A DNA stretch of 64,000 nucleotides from Triangularia verruculosa (lineage: Eukaryota; Ascomycota; Sordariomycetes; Sordariales; Podosporaceae), in the NCBI GenBank assembly GCA_033296885.1, contig MU863947.1, positions 1-64,000 on the forward strand. Direction: 5' to 3'. The notes beneath the pieces are model-generated. The model worked only from the letters and a program-made list of their open reading frames with translations. It ran no database searches and had not been told where the DNA came from. Within the stretch, counting starts at the first letter, position 1. Each line of letters opens with the position of its first letter. Positions 1 through 10,842 of this stretch are shown here, one piece after another. The translations under genes were made by a program, and so were the position numbers.

Positions 1-140
1 ATTATAAGATTAATAAAAATATTTAAATAAATTAAATAATATTATATAATATTAAAAGTATATTATTAAATATTTTCTAATTATTAAGCTTTATTATTTT
101 AAAAATCTTAATAATATTAAAGTAATTGAATATAATTAAG

Positions 141-360
141 AAGAAGTAACGATATCGGAGTATATTAAAGGATATTAAAGGATATTAGATAATATCGGAG
201 AAATAAATAATAATAAATATTAATATCGTTTATATTATTATAATATTATAAACCTTATAACGTTAGTTAAATATAGACCTATAAAGTAATTAAAACCAAC
301 TATTCTACCCGCTCGACCCTTACGTCCCCCCTACTCGCGAAGACCTAAGTCCTTACGAGT
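141..360 (+). repeat. AT-block repeat family A, copy 1
   Basis: This copy holds short tandem units of the type GGATATTAAA, then an AT-rich spacer, then a CG-retaining core (about 268-358) containing CTCGACCCTTACGTCC and AAGTCCTTACGAGTA. The same order occurs at 3110-3356, and the core alone at 4610-4711. The core is the only GC-containing part of the area, so it may be conserved or more recently inserted. Limits are approximate. Confidence 0.7.
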
Positions 361-600
361 AGATTATTATTTATAAACTTATATTTTATTAATTATTAAG
401 TCTTTTATTTTTAACTTTATTATATATTATAAATATATTAATATTAATATATATTTATATAATAAATATCTCCTTAAACGGTTTAAACTTAAATAAATAG
501 TTAAATATAAGGCTAAAATCTAACTTATTTATAATAAAAAGAAATTCGTTTTACTATTTTTTATTATTTTTATTATAACAATATTTATTATTAATTTAAG

Positions 601-820
601 ATTATTATTTATAGTACTTATATATCTTAAAAGAAACGAAGTTCTAAGAAAAAAGTTCTTTAATAACGCTATACCCGGCGTTAATTTTCTTTATAGCCTA
701 GTATTATCGGTTAAAATTATATTATATATTTATTACGTAATATTACATACCTATTACGTAATATTATATACTTATTATATATATATAGCCTTTAATTATC
801 GAGCTTAATAATATATATAA
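601..820 (+). repeat. AT-block repeat family B, forward copy
   Basis: The segment holds AAAGAAACGAAGTTC, then ACCCGGCGTTAATTTTC, then TTATTACGTAATATTA and a purine/pyrimidine tail. It recurs reverse-complemented at 3711-3905, and its first 70 bases recur forward at 2112-2180. Inside it, AACGC and GCGTT (about 665-683) and AAAGAAAC/GTTCTTT form two short inverted repeats. Confidence 0.7.
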
Positions 821-2111
821 TATAATAATATAACTTAAACTTTTTAGACGCCTCCCTTACTATATTACTTATTACCGCGCCGATAACTCCCTCACCGACC
901 GATAAATTACTCTATAGCGCTATAACTCTTATATTAATAAAAATAAAGGAACCGTTTTTACTACTCTTCTACCTTTAATTCTCTTTCTTTATTTTATACT
1001 TTAATGAAATATTTAATCTATATTAAGAACTTTAATAAAGTAAATTACTTTAATTAATACTTTCGTTAAATATAATTAATATATTAAATATATATAATTA
1101 ATCGATTTATTAATAACTATAATAAAAAAGTAATATATATACTGCGTTCTTTTTATTAATAAACAAAAGTAATTCGACTTTTAAACTTTTAAAATACTAT
1201 CTATCTTTAAAATACTTAACGAACGAAAAAGAAAAATCCCGAACTTAAAAAATTATTTAAATAAATATCGATAAATTAAATTAACGTTAATTTTAAATAT
1301 ATATATTTATAATAACGATATATAAAAAAAGGCTTATTATTAAAGGAAGAAATTCGTCGAGGAGATATAGTATATATAGGATTTAGCGAAATTTATTACT
1401 AAAGATATCTATTACAAATAGTTAACTTAATATAATACTAAATAGCTATAAAGAGATTACTTTTATAATAATCGTAAAATATTATATCTATATAATACTT
1501 ATTACTTTCTATGTAAATTAACGAACTTAAGATTTATAGTACTTATATATTATTATATACTTAAATATAAAACTATATACTCTTTTATATAATTAGTAAG
1601 GGTAATTATATAAGTTATAAAGGTACTATATTTTAATAGAAACCTTTTTAAAAGACGAAAACTACTTTACTTTACTCCTTAAAACTTACTACCCTCCTTT
1701 TATTATAAATATTATTTATTATATTATAGGGTTTACTTTATAAGATACTTAGGCTTTAATATTTTATAGGATTTTTAAAAGCGGATTTCTTTAAGGGAAG
1801 TATAGTATTAATAATTATAATTATTTTCAATAGTTAATACCTGGGGATTAAAGTTAATTAATTAATTTATAGAGAGTTATAATATAAATAAGTTAACGTT
1901 TTATTATTTATTAGCCTTTTATAATTAAGAAAAAGTTAATTTTATTATTTTATATAAAAGTCGAATTTATTATCTTTTTATTATAAATAATAATTAAAAG
2001 ATCCTTAAGTGTATATTATTATACTATAGGATATAATAATACTTCTAAATCTTATTTACTTTAAACTTTATATTAAATTATTACTTTTTATATTATAGGT
2101 AATATTATATT

Positions 2112-2180
2112 TACTTTATGTGTTATAAAAGAAACGAAGTTCTAAAAAAAAGGTTCTTTAACAACACTATACCCGGCGTT
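2112..2180 (+). repeat. AT-block repeat family B, short forward copy
   Basis: Only the hairpin-bearing head of family B is present here: AAAGAAACGAAGTTC, GTTCTTT and ATACCCGGCGTT. One arm base of the AACGC/GCGTT pair is changed (AACAC), as expected from C-to-T mutation on the other strand. Confidence 0.65.
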
Positions 2181-2639
2181 GGTTTATATTTACTTTATAA
2201 TAATAGCCTTATTAAATTTTACCTTGATAATAAAGTTTTCTATAGTAAAGAATAACTTATAATCGGCTTTTATAAATTAAAGGGAGGGTTTGTTGAATTT
2301 ATAAGGGGTTTATAATAAAGAAAATAAGCGTTATCCTTAAAGTCGGTTAATAAGATTTTAATGAAGTGTAACTTTTAAATTTCGTTTACCGGTTATTCTA
2401 ATTATATTAAAAATATATATAGTCGACTTAGCTTTTTAAAAATAAGGTTAGTAAAGTAATAGAGGAAAATAAAATTAATATATTCGTCCTCTATTTATTA
2501 TAATCTCGGTAATCTATATAATTAAAGACGATTTTTCGAAAGCCTTATCTTAATTAAAATTAATCGATAAACTTTTTAGCGCCGTAATTATAATATACTT
2601 TATAAAAAACCGCTTTTATTATATCCGCTTTATTATTAT

Positions 2640-2900
2640 AGTACTAGTAAAAACTGTGCCCGAGGTATTAGAAAGTTTTATTAAACTGTAGTATAGTGTA
2701 CTCTACTATACTAAAAGGTACTATATACGAAGAATTATTATAAGCTTTCGGACTTTTAATATATTTACATATGTTTTAATACGAATATTATACAAAAATT
2801 ACGAAAAGTTATTATATATTATAAAAAATATATTTAAATTATAGTAAAAGACTCTTATATATAAAAAGAATATTTATAAAACTTTTTTTAATTTATTATA
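2640..2900 (+). repeat. AT-block repeat family C, forward copy
   Basis: The segment carries AGTAAAAACTGTGCCCGAGG, then GAAAGTTTTATTAAACTG, AAGGTACTATATACGAAG, CTTTCGGACTTTTAATATAT and a tail ending AATATTTATAAAACTTTTTT. It recurs inverted at 3460-3712 and, more degraded, at 4465-4620. Confidence 0.65.
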
Positions 2901-3109
2901 TTTTAAAATTATTAAATTTAATTAATTTTTATTAAAAGAATATGTTTATTATTAATAAAATATTAATTATATTAACGAATATTATAATCGATAAGATTAT
3001 TATTTTTATATATTTCGGGTATTATAATTATAATTTAAATATAATTATTAACGATATTAGTAAAGCCGAAGTAATTATAATTAATAGTTAATAGAAAAGT
3101 AGTTATTTA

Positions 3110-3356
3110 TAACCGGAAAAAGGTAGCGATATTAAAGGATATTAAGGGATATTAAAGGATATTAAGGGATATTAAAGGATATTAAAGATTAATAGATAAG
3201 TAAATATAGAGATCGGTTATATATTAGTATAATATTAAATGTTTATACTATAAGTTAAATATAGGCCTATAAAGTAACTAAAATCAATTACTTTACTTAT
3301 TCGACCCCTACGTCCCCTTTACTCGTAAGGACTTAGACCTAAGTCCTTACGAGTAA
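3110..3356 (+). repeat. AT-block repeat family A, copy 2 with tandem GGATATTAAA units
   Basis: This is the second direct copy of family A. About six short units alternating GGATATTAAA and GGATATTAAG stand in tandem at 3131-3185. They are followed by the core with TCGACCCCTACGTCCCC, here carrying a small internal duplication (GGACTTAGACCTAAGTCC). It lies between the inverted family C copies (2640-2900 and 3460-3712). Confidence 0.7.
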
Positions 3357-3459
3357 ATACTTTTAATATTATATAATATTATTTAATTCGGTAAAATATT
3401 TTTATTAATTTTTTAATAATAATTAATATAAAAATTATTAATTTTATAACAAATAAATT

Positions 3460-3712
3460 AAAAAAAGTTTTATAAATATTTTTTTTATACGTAGGAATCT
3501 TTTACTATAGCTTAAATATACTTTATATAATGCTTCGTATCTCTTCGTAGCTTGTTTATAGTATTTATATTAAAATATATATAAATATATCGGAAGTCCG
3601 AAGTTTAGAGTAATTTTTGTATATACTATCCTATATAGTATAGTGGGATATACTATACTATTATTTGATAAAGCTTTCTAAGCTTTAGGCCCAGTTTTTA
3701 CTATTTTCATAA
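3460..3712 (-). repeat. AT-block repeat family C, inverted copy
   Basis: Read on the minus strand this copy has AGTAAAAACTGGGCC, GAAAGCTTTATCAAATAATA, CGGACTTCCGATATATTTAT and the shared tail AATATTTATAAAACTTTTTT. Together with family B at 3711-3905 it forms a contiguous B-C element opposite in orientation to the split B and C of 601-2900. Confidence 0.65.
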
Positions 3713-3905
3713 TATATATTATTAAGTTCGATAATTAAAGGCCATTTATATATATATAATAAGTATATAATAAATACGTAATATTATATAATATTATATA
3801 ACATAACTTTAACCGATAATACTAAGCTATAAAAAAAATTAACGCCGGATATAGCGTTATAAAAGAAGTTTTTCTTTTTGGAACTTCGTTTCTTTTAGGA
3901 CTTAT
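3711..3905 (-). repeat. AT-block repeat family B, inverted copy
   Basis: This is the reverse complement of 601-820 with scattered transitions. It includes the GGCCTTTAATTATCGAACTT tail and the head with GAAACGAAGTTCC. On the minus strand it runs straight into the family C copy at 3712-3460, whereas on the plus strand B and C are about 1.8 kb apart. Confidence 0.65.
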
Positions 3906-4464
3906 TAAAGTACTTATAAAGTTAAAACGGGAAATTAAAAATAAAAATAAAAAATAATAATAATAAAGAAGAGGAATTATCGAAAGGAAACGAAGAATTT
4001 AATAATAAATTAGAGGATAATAATAATAATTAAAAGGTTAAAGATAATAATATAGTAACAATAAAGGAATTGTAATATAGTTTAAGTTATAAAATAATAT
4101 AGAGGTAATAATAAAGAATAAATAGTGTAAATAATATTTTTTAATTTAAAGTAACAATATAATATTAATATATTATTAATAATAGAGGAGTTTTCTTTTA
4201 TCGTATAGTATAGTATTAATAACGGAATCTTATTATATAGTACAGAATGGAAAGGAGAGGGAGTATATATATAATTCGGATCGAATTATTTTCTAAAAAG
4301 GGGGTATTATTAAAAGGACTACTAAGTATAGAAGTATATAACGCAGGGATAGATATAATAATATATATATATATATAAGCTAACTTCTTCTCTTCCTTTT
4401 CCAGTTTAACATCTATTATCACACTATATATACTAGTACCTTTAGCACTATCCATTAATATTAA

Positions 4465-4620
4465 AAGATATATAAATATATCGAAAGTCTGTAAATATAT
4501 AATAATCTTTAGTATATAGTACCTTTTAATATAGCAAGGTATATTATATTGTAGTTTAATAAAGCTTTTTAATATACTTAGGCTTAGCTTTTAATACTAC
4601 TATAATATTATTAATTAAAT
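4465..4620 (-). repeat. AT-block repeat family C, second inverted copy
   Basis: This is a shorter and more decayed inverted copy of family C. On the minus strand it shows AAGCTTTATTAAACTACAA, AAAAGGTACTATATACTAAA and GACTTTCGATATATTTATAT. It abuts the family A core at 4610. Confidence 0.55.
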
Positions 4621-4711
4621 ATAAGCTTATAAAGTAATTAAAATTAACTATTTTACCCGCTCGACCTTTACGTCCCCCCTTACTTATAAAGATCTAAGTC
4701 CTTACTAGTAG
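4610..4711 (+). repeat. AT-block repeat family A, copy 3 (core only)
   Basis: This partial copy carries the core with CCGCTCGACCTTTACGTCC and AAGTCCTTACTAGTA. The tandem GGATATTAAA part is missing. It directly follows the third family C copy and ends close to the right border of the AT block. Confidence 0.65.
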
Positions 4712-4950
4712 GCTTACGGTATAATAAACTAGACAATGTTTATTTACTTTCTTTACTTTACTTTTCTTACTTTTTACCTTAGCTCTATTTAAAATGGAAT
4801 GTCTTTTAGTTTCTCTTCTTTTAGCTTTATAAGTAAGGTAGAAAATAAAAGGGACGCTAATAATATATAAATGTATTTTTAGGGTTTTTAACGCTTAGCG
4901 CATACAAATAAATAAAAGTTGCTAATGTAAAAAGAAGATTAATTTAGTAA

Positions 4951-5708
4951 GAACAGCACGGCGTTAGATAGAAAGTTTCATAGTCTCGGTTATAGAGTGC
5001 CTATATACCATCAACAGCTTTCAGCTCGACCTTCCACTGCATTTGAAGGATTGCAACTAGTATAAGCACCGCCCTAGGATACTTCGCCGTCTTAGTTGCC
5101 TTATGTAGCGTTGGGGGCTACTGCGGTGACTCCGAAGTCACAAAATGCAATGTATCCCTGACAGATTAAAAGGGCTCTTGCTTTGCCCTACGCTTCCACA
5201 ACCATCGTGCCCCCTCCGCTTCTAGCCTAGAGTAAATTCTTGCAACCCAATCTACTCGAGCAGGCAGCATTACGTGGGAAACGTAACATAAACATTTGTA
5301 CGAAGCCCACCTACATAGCGCTAAACCTTCGAACCTAATCTATTAAAGACCAACATTTCTTGCAGGCTTAATAACGAGGTCTATTACATTGTTCCGTTGC
5401 CATCTAAAAGGGTGCGTACTAGCCAAGGGGCCCTTTAACGATATTGTATGCTCCTTCCATCAAGCCAATTATCAGAATGAAAATCCGTACATTACATTCA
5501 TCCTTCACTTACACGAGTTGCAATGTCGTGAATGCGATCCTGGTTGGTAGAGAGATATCCACCCATACCTATGATGTCATTGTATTAGCAACCTTCTGAC
5601 CTCCACTGCTAGGGTCACTGCCGCACTCCCGTGTTTACTTCCGCCATCTGAAAATCAACTGCAACAAGTCACGTACTCTCCAAGCAACGGGGTGCGACAT
5701 TCGTTAAA
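4951..5708. other. Transition region without a gene
   Basis: This is ordinary mixed-composition sequence between the AT block and the first gene. I see no ORF, tRNA or clear motif beyond probable promoter sequence of the carrier gene. Confidence 0.5.
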
Positions 5709-6824
5709 ATGAGGGACAATAGCACACAGGTAGAGATCTTAGCGGTAGGTGATCCGTGCAATCAGCTCGTAGAATTTGCACCTTGCTAACTACCAATGTC
5801 AGGCTGGCGCAGTAGCAGCATTTACTGTTGACCTGCTTATTTACCCCTTGGACACAATCAAAACTCGATATCAAAGTAAGGGGTTAGCTGGACAGTCAGG
5901 AAGCACTGCGCCGATATCAAATGGGTTCCGAGGTCTATACCAGGGGATCGGTAGTGTGATTTTCGCGACACTACCTGCTGGTAGGTTCACCCACCTCGTT
6001 GAATCTCACATTCGTTTCAGTGACCGGTTGACTTAACGTGTGCCTATGAATGGGATATAGCTGCGATTTTCTTCCTCAGTTACGAGTCTGCAAAGTCGGC
6101 ACTGAAGTCCTCTTTACCTGATACAGCCCCTCAGCCAGCAATGCACGCTATTGCATCAGCCGGTGCCGAACTGGCTTCATGTACTGTTCTTACACCCGCC
6201 GAGGTGATCAAGCAGAATGCGCAGGTTTTACAACGATCCGGTTCCCGTTCTAGCAACCGGTCCTCCTCTATCGAAGCATTGCAAATGGTATGGCGGAGCG
6301 AGGGAGGCGCCACGCGAAGATTGTGGACAGGATATACTGCTCTCCTTGCCAGGAACTTGCCCTTTACCGCACTCCAATTTACCCTATTTGAGTTTTTTCG
6401 TGGCCATATCTGGAATTGGAGAAAAGACTTGTGGAACCATGATGGCCAAGCGAACAGCGGCACACTGCAAAACACCATACAATCGAAGGAGGCCCGGGAA
6501 AATGGCCTCAAGACGGCCATTGTTGAGACAGGCATTGTCACAGGTGCCAGTGCTGCACTGTCCGGTAGCCTCGCGGCGCTGATGACCACCCCTTTGGACG
6601 TAGTCAAGACAAGAATTATGCTTAGTGCTGGGGGCCCATCAACAGAAAGTGCTAGCAGAATCGCCAGCAGGATAGTCCGGCAAGAGGGAATTCGTGGTAT
6701 CTTTCGTGGAGCCATGCTTCGCGGGCTTTGGACAGCCCTGGGGAGCGGCCTGTATCTCGGCTCATACGAAATGGCTAAGATCTGGCTCAAGGGATTGTCG
6801 GAAGAGCATGGTGACTTGTCTTGA
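5709..6824 (+). CDS. SAM-carrier-like mitochondrial carrier (SLC25 family)
   Basis: Predicted inner-mitochondrial-membrane carrier of 325 residues, the usual family size. Exons 5709-5744, 5803-5980 and 6061-6824; introns of 58 and 80 nt have GTAGGT donors, GCTAAC/CTTAAC branch sites and CAG/TAG acceptors. All three carrier repeats keep their signature: PLDTIKTR (about residue 25), PAEVIKQN (about 125) and PLDVVKTR (about 240), each followed by the second-helix glycine-rich part. PAEVIKQ in repeat two resembles the S-adenosylmethionine carriers Pet8/SLC25A26, so SAM import is the best guess. Fungi have several paralogues of this type, and substrate cannot be fixed from sequence. The start is the first ATG that gives an in-frame splice (residues MRDNSTQ); a TTG further down (5776) lies inside intron 1. 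It is the first gene next to the AT block and shows no decay. Confidence 0.85.
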
Positions 6825-7936
6825 ATGGATGCCACCGCGCAGAGGAAGGAAGTTTTTGAATGAAAAACAGGCATGTTATTGATCATCCGTACTTTCGGCG
6901 ACCCAGGCCTTCGGAACATTGGTACTCCGTTCTCGACGTATCCTTATCTCCCGTCAGCAGTACTTCCGAAATCGCTGGTCCCCGGCATAATCTAGCCGTC
7001 TCGCCGATAGGCATGCTCCCATCAGAACCATTCTCCAACTGTGCCCCTCCGCCGTGACAAGATCAAAAGCGCATCATTATCTGCTTGTCAGGTAAGAAGC
7101 GTCGTGAACCTTTTGAGCAGTGGCCGTCTGTTGTCGGGTTCCACGATGGATTGGGATTTCGATGAAGCTGCTGTACCTTGTTCTGTGTGGAATAACGGCA
7201 CGGGGTTATCGGCAGAAAGACAAGGGCCGGATCTGCAGATATGGGAGGTGGTACCCGGTAATCTTGAATCGATACCTATCCTTCAAGATGCGACAAGATT
7301 AGAACCCCGCCAAGGTGTTGCAAGTCGCAATGCGCTCTTCGCATTGCCCATTTAGCGGTGAGTCGCTCCATATGACGCGAGAGCCTGACTGACATGCAAT
7401 CGCTGCTTTCTCCTGCCTGGCTGTTGTGTAAAGAATGATGAAACAAGGCCTTGTCCCGACTTGCCGCCTCTTTCTTCCGTCAAAGAACCAGAGATGGCCT
7501 GGCGAGTTTGGCTGTAATGTCACCACCGTTGCGATCGATGGCGCCATCGGTAGGCTTTCCGCAGATACGCTTACTCGTAGGAGTAATCGCCCGGCATTCA
7601 CTCCCATCACAGAGTTTTGAAGAACAATGGCTCTACCCTTGGCCGGGGTCCCGCATGGATTCGCGATTTGCTCAGGACATGTCACCAGTTGCAATTGGTT
7701 GTCGGTGTGTCGTCAGTGCTTCCGACCTCGCCCTCCTGCATCCTGTTATCATCTTGTAATATTTCTCTGCCCCCAGTGACAATTTGCATCGTCCTGGGTT
7801 ACTTCCCCAAGTCTGACTGTCCTGATTTTCCCACCGCGGCAACGTTCGTTCAATAGCCAACCTTGCGCACTCCTCTCTTCCCGAGTCGACCTGCTTGCCC
7901 CACCACGAGTATCCAGGAATTCCCCTTCGACGCAGG
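6825..7936. other. Intergenic region, no gene seen
   Basis: It holds the 3' flank of the carrier gene and the promoter of the UPF0643 gene. Several short overlapping ORFs exist on both strands but none has a recognisable protein character. Confidence 0.5.
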
Positions 7937-8697
7937 ATGACCATCTCCCAGGGCCCAGCCATTGTGGCCGAGGGCAAATCTCAGAATGCATGCCAGCAAT
8001 TTGTGAAATCCTCCATCGTAGTCTCCGAGTCCGAGGTTGACATCACACCTCCAACTTCCCCAGAGCCCGACAGATATCTCGTGGTCTCGCCCTACACCGA
8101 ACAAGATCATTTGCTTGATCTCGATAGCCTCGACAAAGAAAACCAGCTCCTTGCTCTTGCACTGACACAGATGAAGTGCTTGCGGGATGACTATGCCACA
8201 GCGCCATATCTTGACACCTTCAACTGGCACGGCGTTATTGATACTCTTCGGGCACTCGCCATCCAGAGACAACACGCGTGGAAGAAAACTTCCTTCTACA
8301 TTGTTGCGTTTCGGTCCCAGATCCCACCAACAACCGTCTATGCTGAGCTAGGAACGCTCGACAAAGCAGCCCACGTGGAAGCCACGTCGAGTGGTGGATT
8401 CCTCAAGTAGGTCTTTGTCCCATCCCATACACAAAACCACAAAACGTAGAGAGCCTGTTTCATATTGACGACTTTGCTTGCAGGTACTGGTTTGGTACTC
8501 CTGATGTCGATGGTCGCAATCTGGCAACCTGTGTGTGGAGATCCCAGGAAGACGCAAGGAAAGGAGGCGTTGGTCCTGCGCACCGGAAGGCCGCTGGCGC
8601 CGCGCGGCACCTGTATTCATTTTGGAAGATTGACCGGCATCGGCTGACCATAGAGGATGGCGTTAACGGCTGGTCTATCACAGAATGGGCTGACTGA
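7937..8697 (+). CDS. UPF0643 family protein (fungal conserved, unknown function)
   Basis: 227 residues in two exons: 7937-8406 and 8484-8697 (77 nt intron, GTAGGT donor, TTGCAG acceptor). I recognise the fungal UPF0643 family (fission yeast PB2B2.08-like) from the segment YTEQDHLLDLDSLDKEN (about residues 52-68), the central LALTQMKCLRDDYATAPYL, and the C-terminal half with GGFLKYWFG, GRNLATCVWRS and WSITEWAD. The C-terminal half is rich in Trp and His and may form a small alpha/beta fold, but the biochemical role is unknown. The first in-frame ATG was used as start. The splice joins a Lys codon across the exons and restores the conserved motif, which supports the model. The neighbours are unrelated, so context gives no hint. 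Confidence 0.8.
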
Positions 8698-9632
8698 GGC
8701 AGTAATTCCGAATTGCCGAGTTGCTTTCATCATCAGGGCTGTTGTAGAGAATTGCAGAGATATCCATAGAATAAATCATAGACGGCGTTGTGCTGGAACA
8801 TTGAGTTATCGTCTGACACCAAAGAACTATATATGAAGAAATTAGTTGCAAAGAAGGAGAAGAGCGGGCCAAACGCACCGGTAGCAGGCTGATGGATGTC
8901 GTCCATTTAAGCACCACAGACCGAATTGCGAGATGAGCCACGACGTGGGGGAAGCGTGGGATGATTTGGTGTTTTGTCAAATCACCGGCCAGTGCTTGGA
9001 TTTCGTGACCGTTTGGGGATCCCTCCCCTGGAAAATCGACACCAGCAAAGATTATAGGACAGCCATACATTCCAGGTTGTCACACTCATTTACAATTCAA
9101 CCCAGGCGAGATCGATAGAAGCAAGACCCAAGATGAATCTCATACAGAAATGTTCTGCTGCCGCTGGCTTTGTTGACGTGACACTGGGCGTTCGCTCCCC
9201 ATGTTAGCTGGTTGCCAGATGTTGCTCTCAACATGCTCTTAGAACTGGCAGCGGGCTGTTAAGGATGTGGGGAATGGTGGGTAAGTTGGGATGACCCACA
9301 CCGTGCCCGCAAGTACTTGGCATTTCTACGGTGGGGCTGCCGCCTAACCTTACCAGATCAGGCTGCAACCGTCCTTGAGCCGGGCATGCGCCACATCTGA
9401 AAGACTCCAGCCACACCAAATTCTTTGTGCCAAAGTTTTCTGCTCCCCATTCGGCCTTTCAAGCCACCTCTCAACGCCAGGTTGCCCACAAACTAGCGAG
9501 ATTTCCGAAACTTCTTGAAAAGTTGCCGGCAGCCCTTCATCAGCGACGGAACCCAGTACGAACGGACACGCGCACGTCTCTCCAGCTTCCGATCTGCCGA
9601 CCCCGTTTTCCGCGCCGATTTCCATTCTCACC
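8698..9632. other. Intergenic region, no gene seen
   Basis: This is probably the 3' UTR of the UPF0643 gene and the promoter/5' UTR of eIF3h, which is pyrimidine-rich just upstream of its ATG. No ORF is credible. Confidence 0.5.
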
Positions 9633-10842
9633 ATGGCCGACGTGCAAACAGATGTGCCGTTCAAGTCGGCCCAGGTCGAGGCGCTCGTGAGTCCCTGCGC
9701 CCTCGGAGCCCCGCCTCGCGATGCTAACATCAGGGCAGGTGGTGATCAAGATCGTCAAGCACTGCTCCGCCAGCTTTCCCACTACTGCTACCGGTTCTCT
9801 GGTTGGCATGGACAACAATGGCGTCCTTGAAATCACAAACGCTTTCCCCTTCCCGACGATCGATGTTGCGAACACCGACGGCCACCAGAGCGATGCCTCG
9901 AGCCTTGCCGCCGCCGCCCCGCGCGCAAAAGGCAATATCGCCTACCAGAATGAGATGATCAAGCATCTGAAGGAAGTCAACGTGGATGCCAACAACGTGG
10001 GCTGGTACACCAGCGCAACCATGGGCAACTTTGTCACTCTCAACTTCATCGAGAACCAGTATCACTACCAGCGCGACAACGACAAGACCGTTGCGCTTGT
10101 TCATGATGTCAGCAGAAGCTCGCAAGGTGCGCTCAGTCTGCGCGCATTCAAGCTGTCCCCGGAGTTTATGGCTGCATACAAGGAGGGCAAGTTTACGACA
10201 GAAAGGTAAGGCGTTTGGTGTTGTTGTTGTTGTTAACCTCCACTGCCCAACCGGCATATGCTAACAAATCGTGACTGTAGCCTGCAAAAATCCAAGTTGT
10301 CGTTCAAGGATATCCTCGTCGAAGTGCCCGTCATCGTTCACGACTCTCACCTCCTCACTACATTCTTGCATCAAATTCCCACCCTCCCCGAGTCTGCCGA
10401 AGTTCCCCTTCCCACCTCGCTGAACGACATCTCTCGCGATCCTGCCAGATTACCTGCCAACCCATCGTTTGACGCCCTTGATCTTTCGATTGACCCATTC
10501 CTCGAAAAGACATGCGACCTCCTTCTTGACAGCATCGAAGCTCATTACACCGACCTCAATAATCACCAATACTATCAAAGGCAGTTGACGCGTGAGCAGT
10601 TCAAGATTACACAATGGCAAACAAAGCGTAAGGCGGAGAATGCTGCTCGTGTTGCGGCTAAGCAGGCTCCTTTGCCCGAGGACGAATGGCAAAGACTGTT
10701 TAAGCTGCCACAAGAGCCTAGCCGGCTCGAGGGCATGCTCAATGCCAGACAGGTCGAGCAATACAGCAAGCAGGTAGATGGGTTCACAGCAGCGATCACC
10801 TCCAAGATGTTTGCCGTCAGGGGAAACTTGTTGCCTGAGTGA
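9633..10842 (+). CDS. Translation initiation factor eIF3 subunit h
   Basis: 360 residues in three exons: 9633-9686, 9739-10205, 10281-10842 (introns 52 and 75 nt). The N-terminal two thirds is an MPN domain: VVIKIVKHCSASFPTTATGS LVG opens it, and NNVGWYTSATMGNFV follows in the position where active deubiquitinases carry the JAMM His pair. Here the metal-binding histidines are absent, as is normal for eIF3h. The second half has the family helix-rich region with EVPVIVHDSHL and FLEKTCDLLLDSIEAHY. eIF3h belongs to the cytoplasmic eIF3 complex; filamentous fungi keep it while budding yeast has lost it. Another eIF3-linked gene, eIF3j, lies at the far end of the window (61835-62969). Confidence 0.93.

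Larger units (their letters stand above)
1..4950. repeat. AT-rich, RIP-like degenerate repeat block
   Basis: This block is overwhelmingly A and T, with long runs of TA dinucleotides and stop codons in all frames, and it holds no credible ORF. Several segments recur inside it in direct and inverted orientation (listed separately). The change to normal, GC-richer sequence is abrupt, between about 4900 and 5000. In Pezizomycotina such blocks usually come from RIP, which turns C to T in repeated DNA and often acts on transposons. The RIP origin is inferred from composition and repetition; no transposon protein can be read any more. Alternatives are a pericentromeric or subtelomeric AT-rich isochore. 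Confidence 0.85.

Noticed and set aside
4216..4455. 79-codon minus ORF in the AT block
   Set aside because: Tyr/Ile-rich chance frame in AT-rich sequence; no sign of a mobile-element protein.
6131..6919. 262-codon minus ORF
   Set aside because: Antisense of the third exon of the mitochondrial carrier, which is clearly coding on the plus strand.
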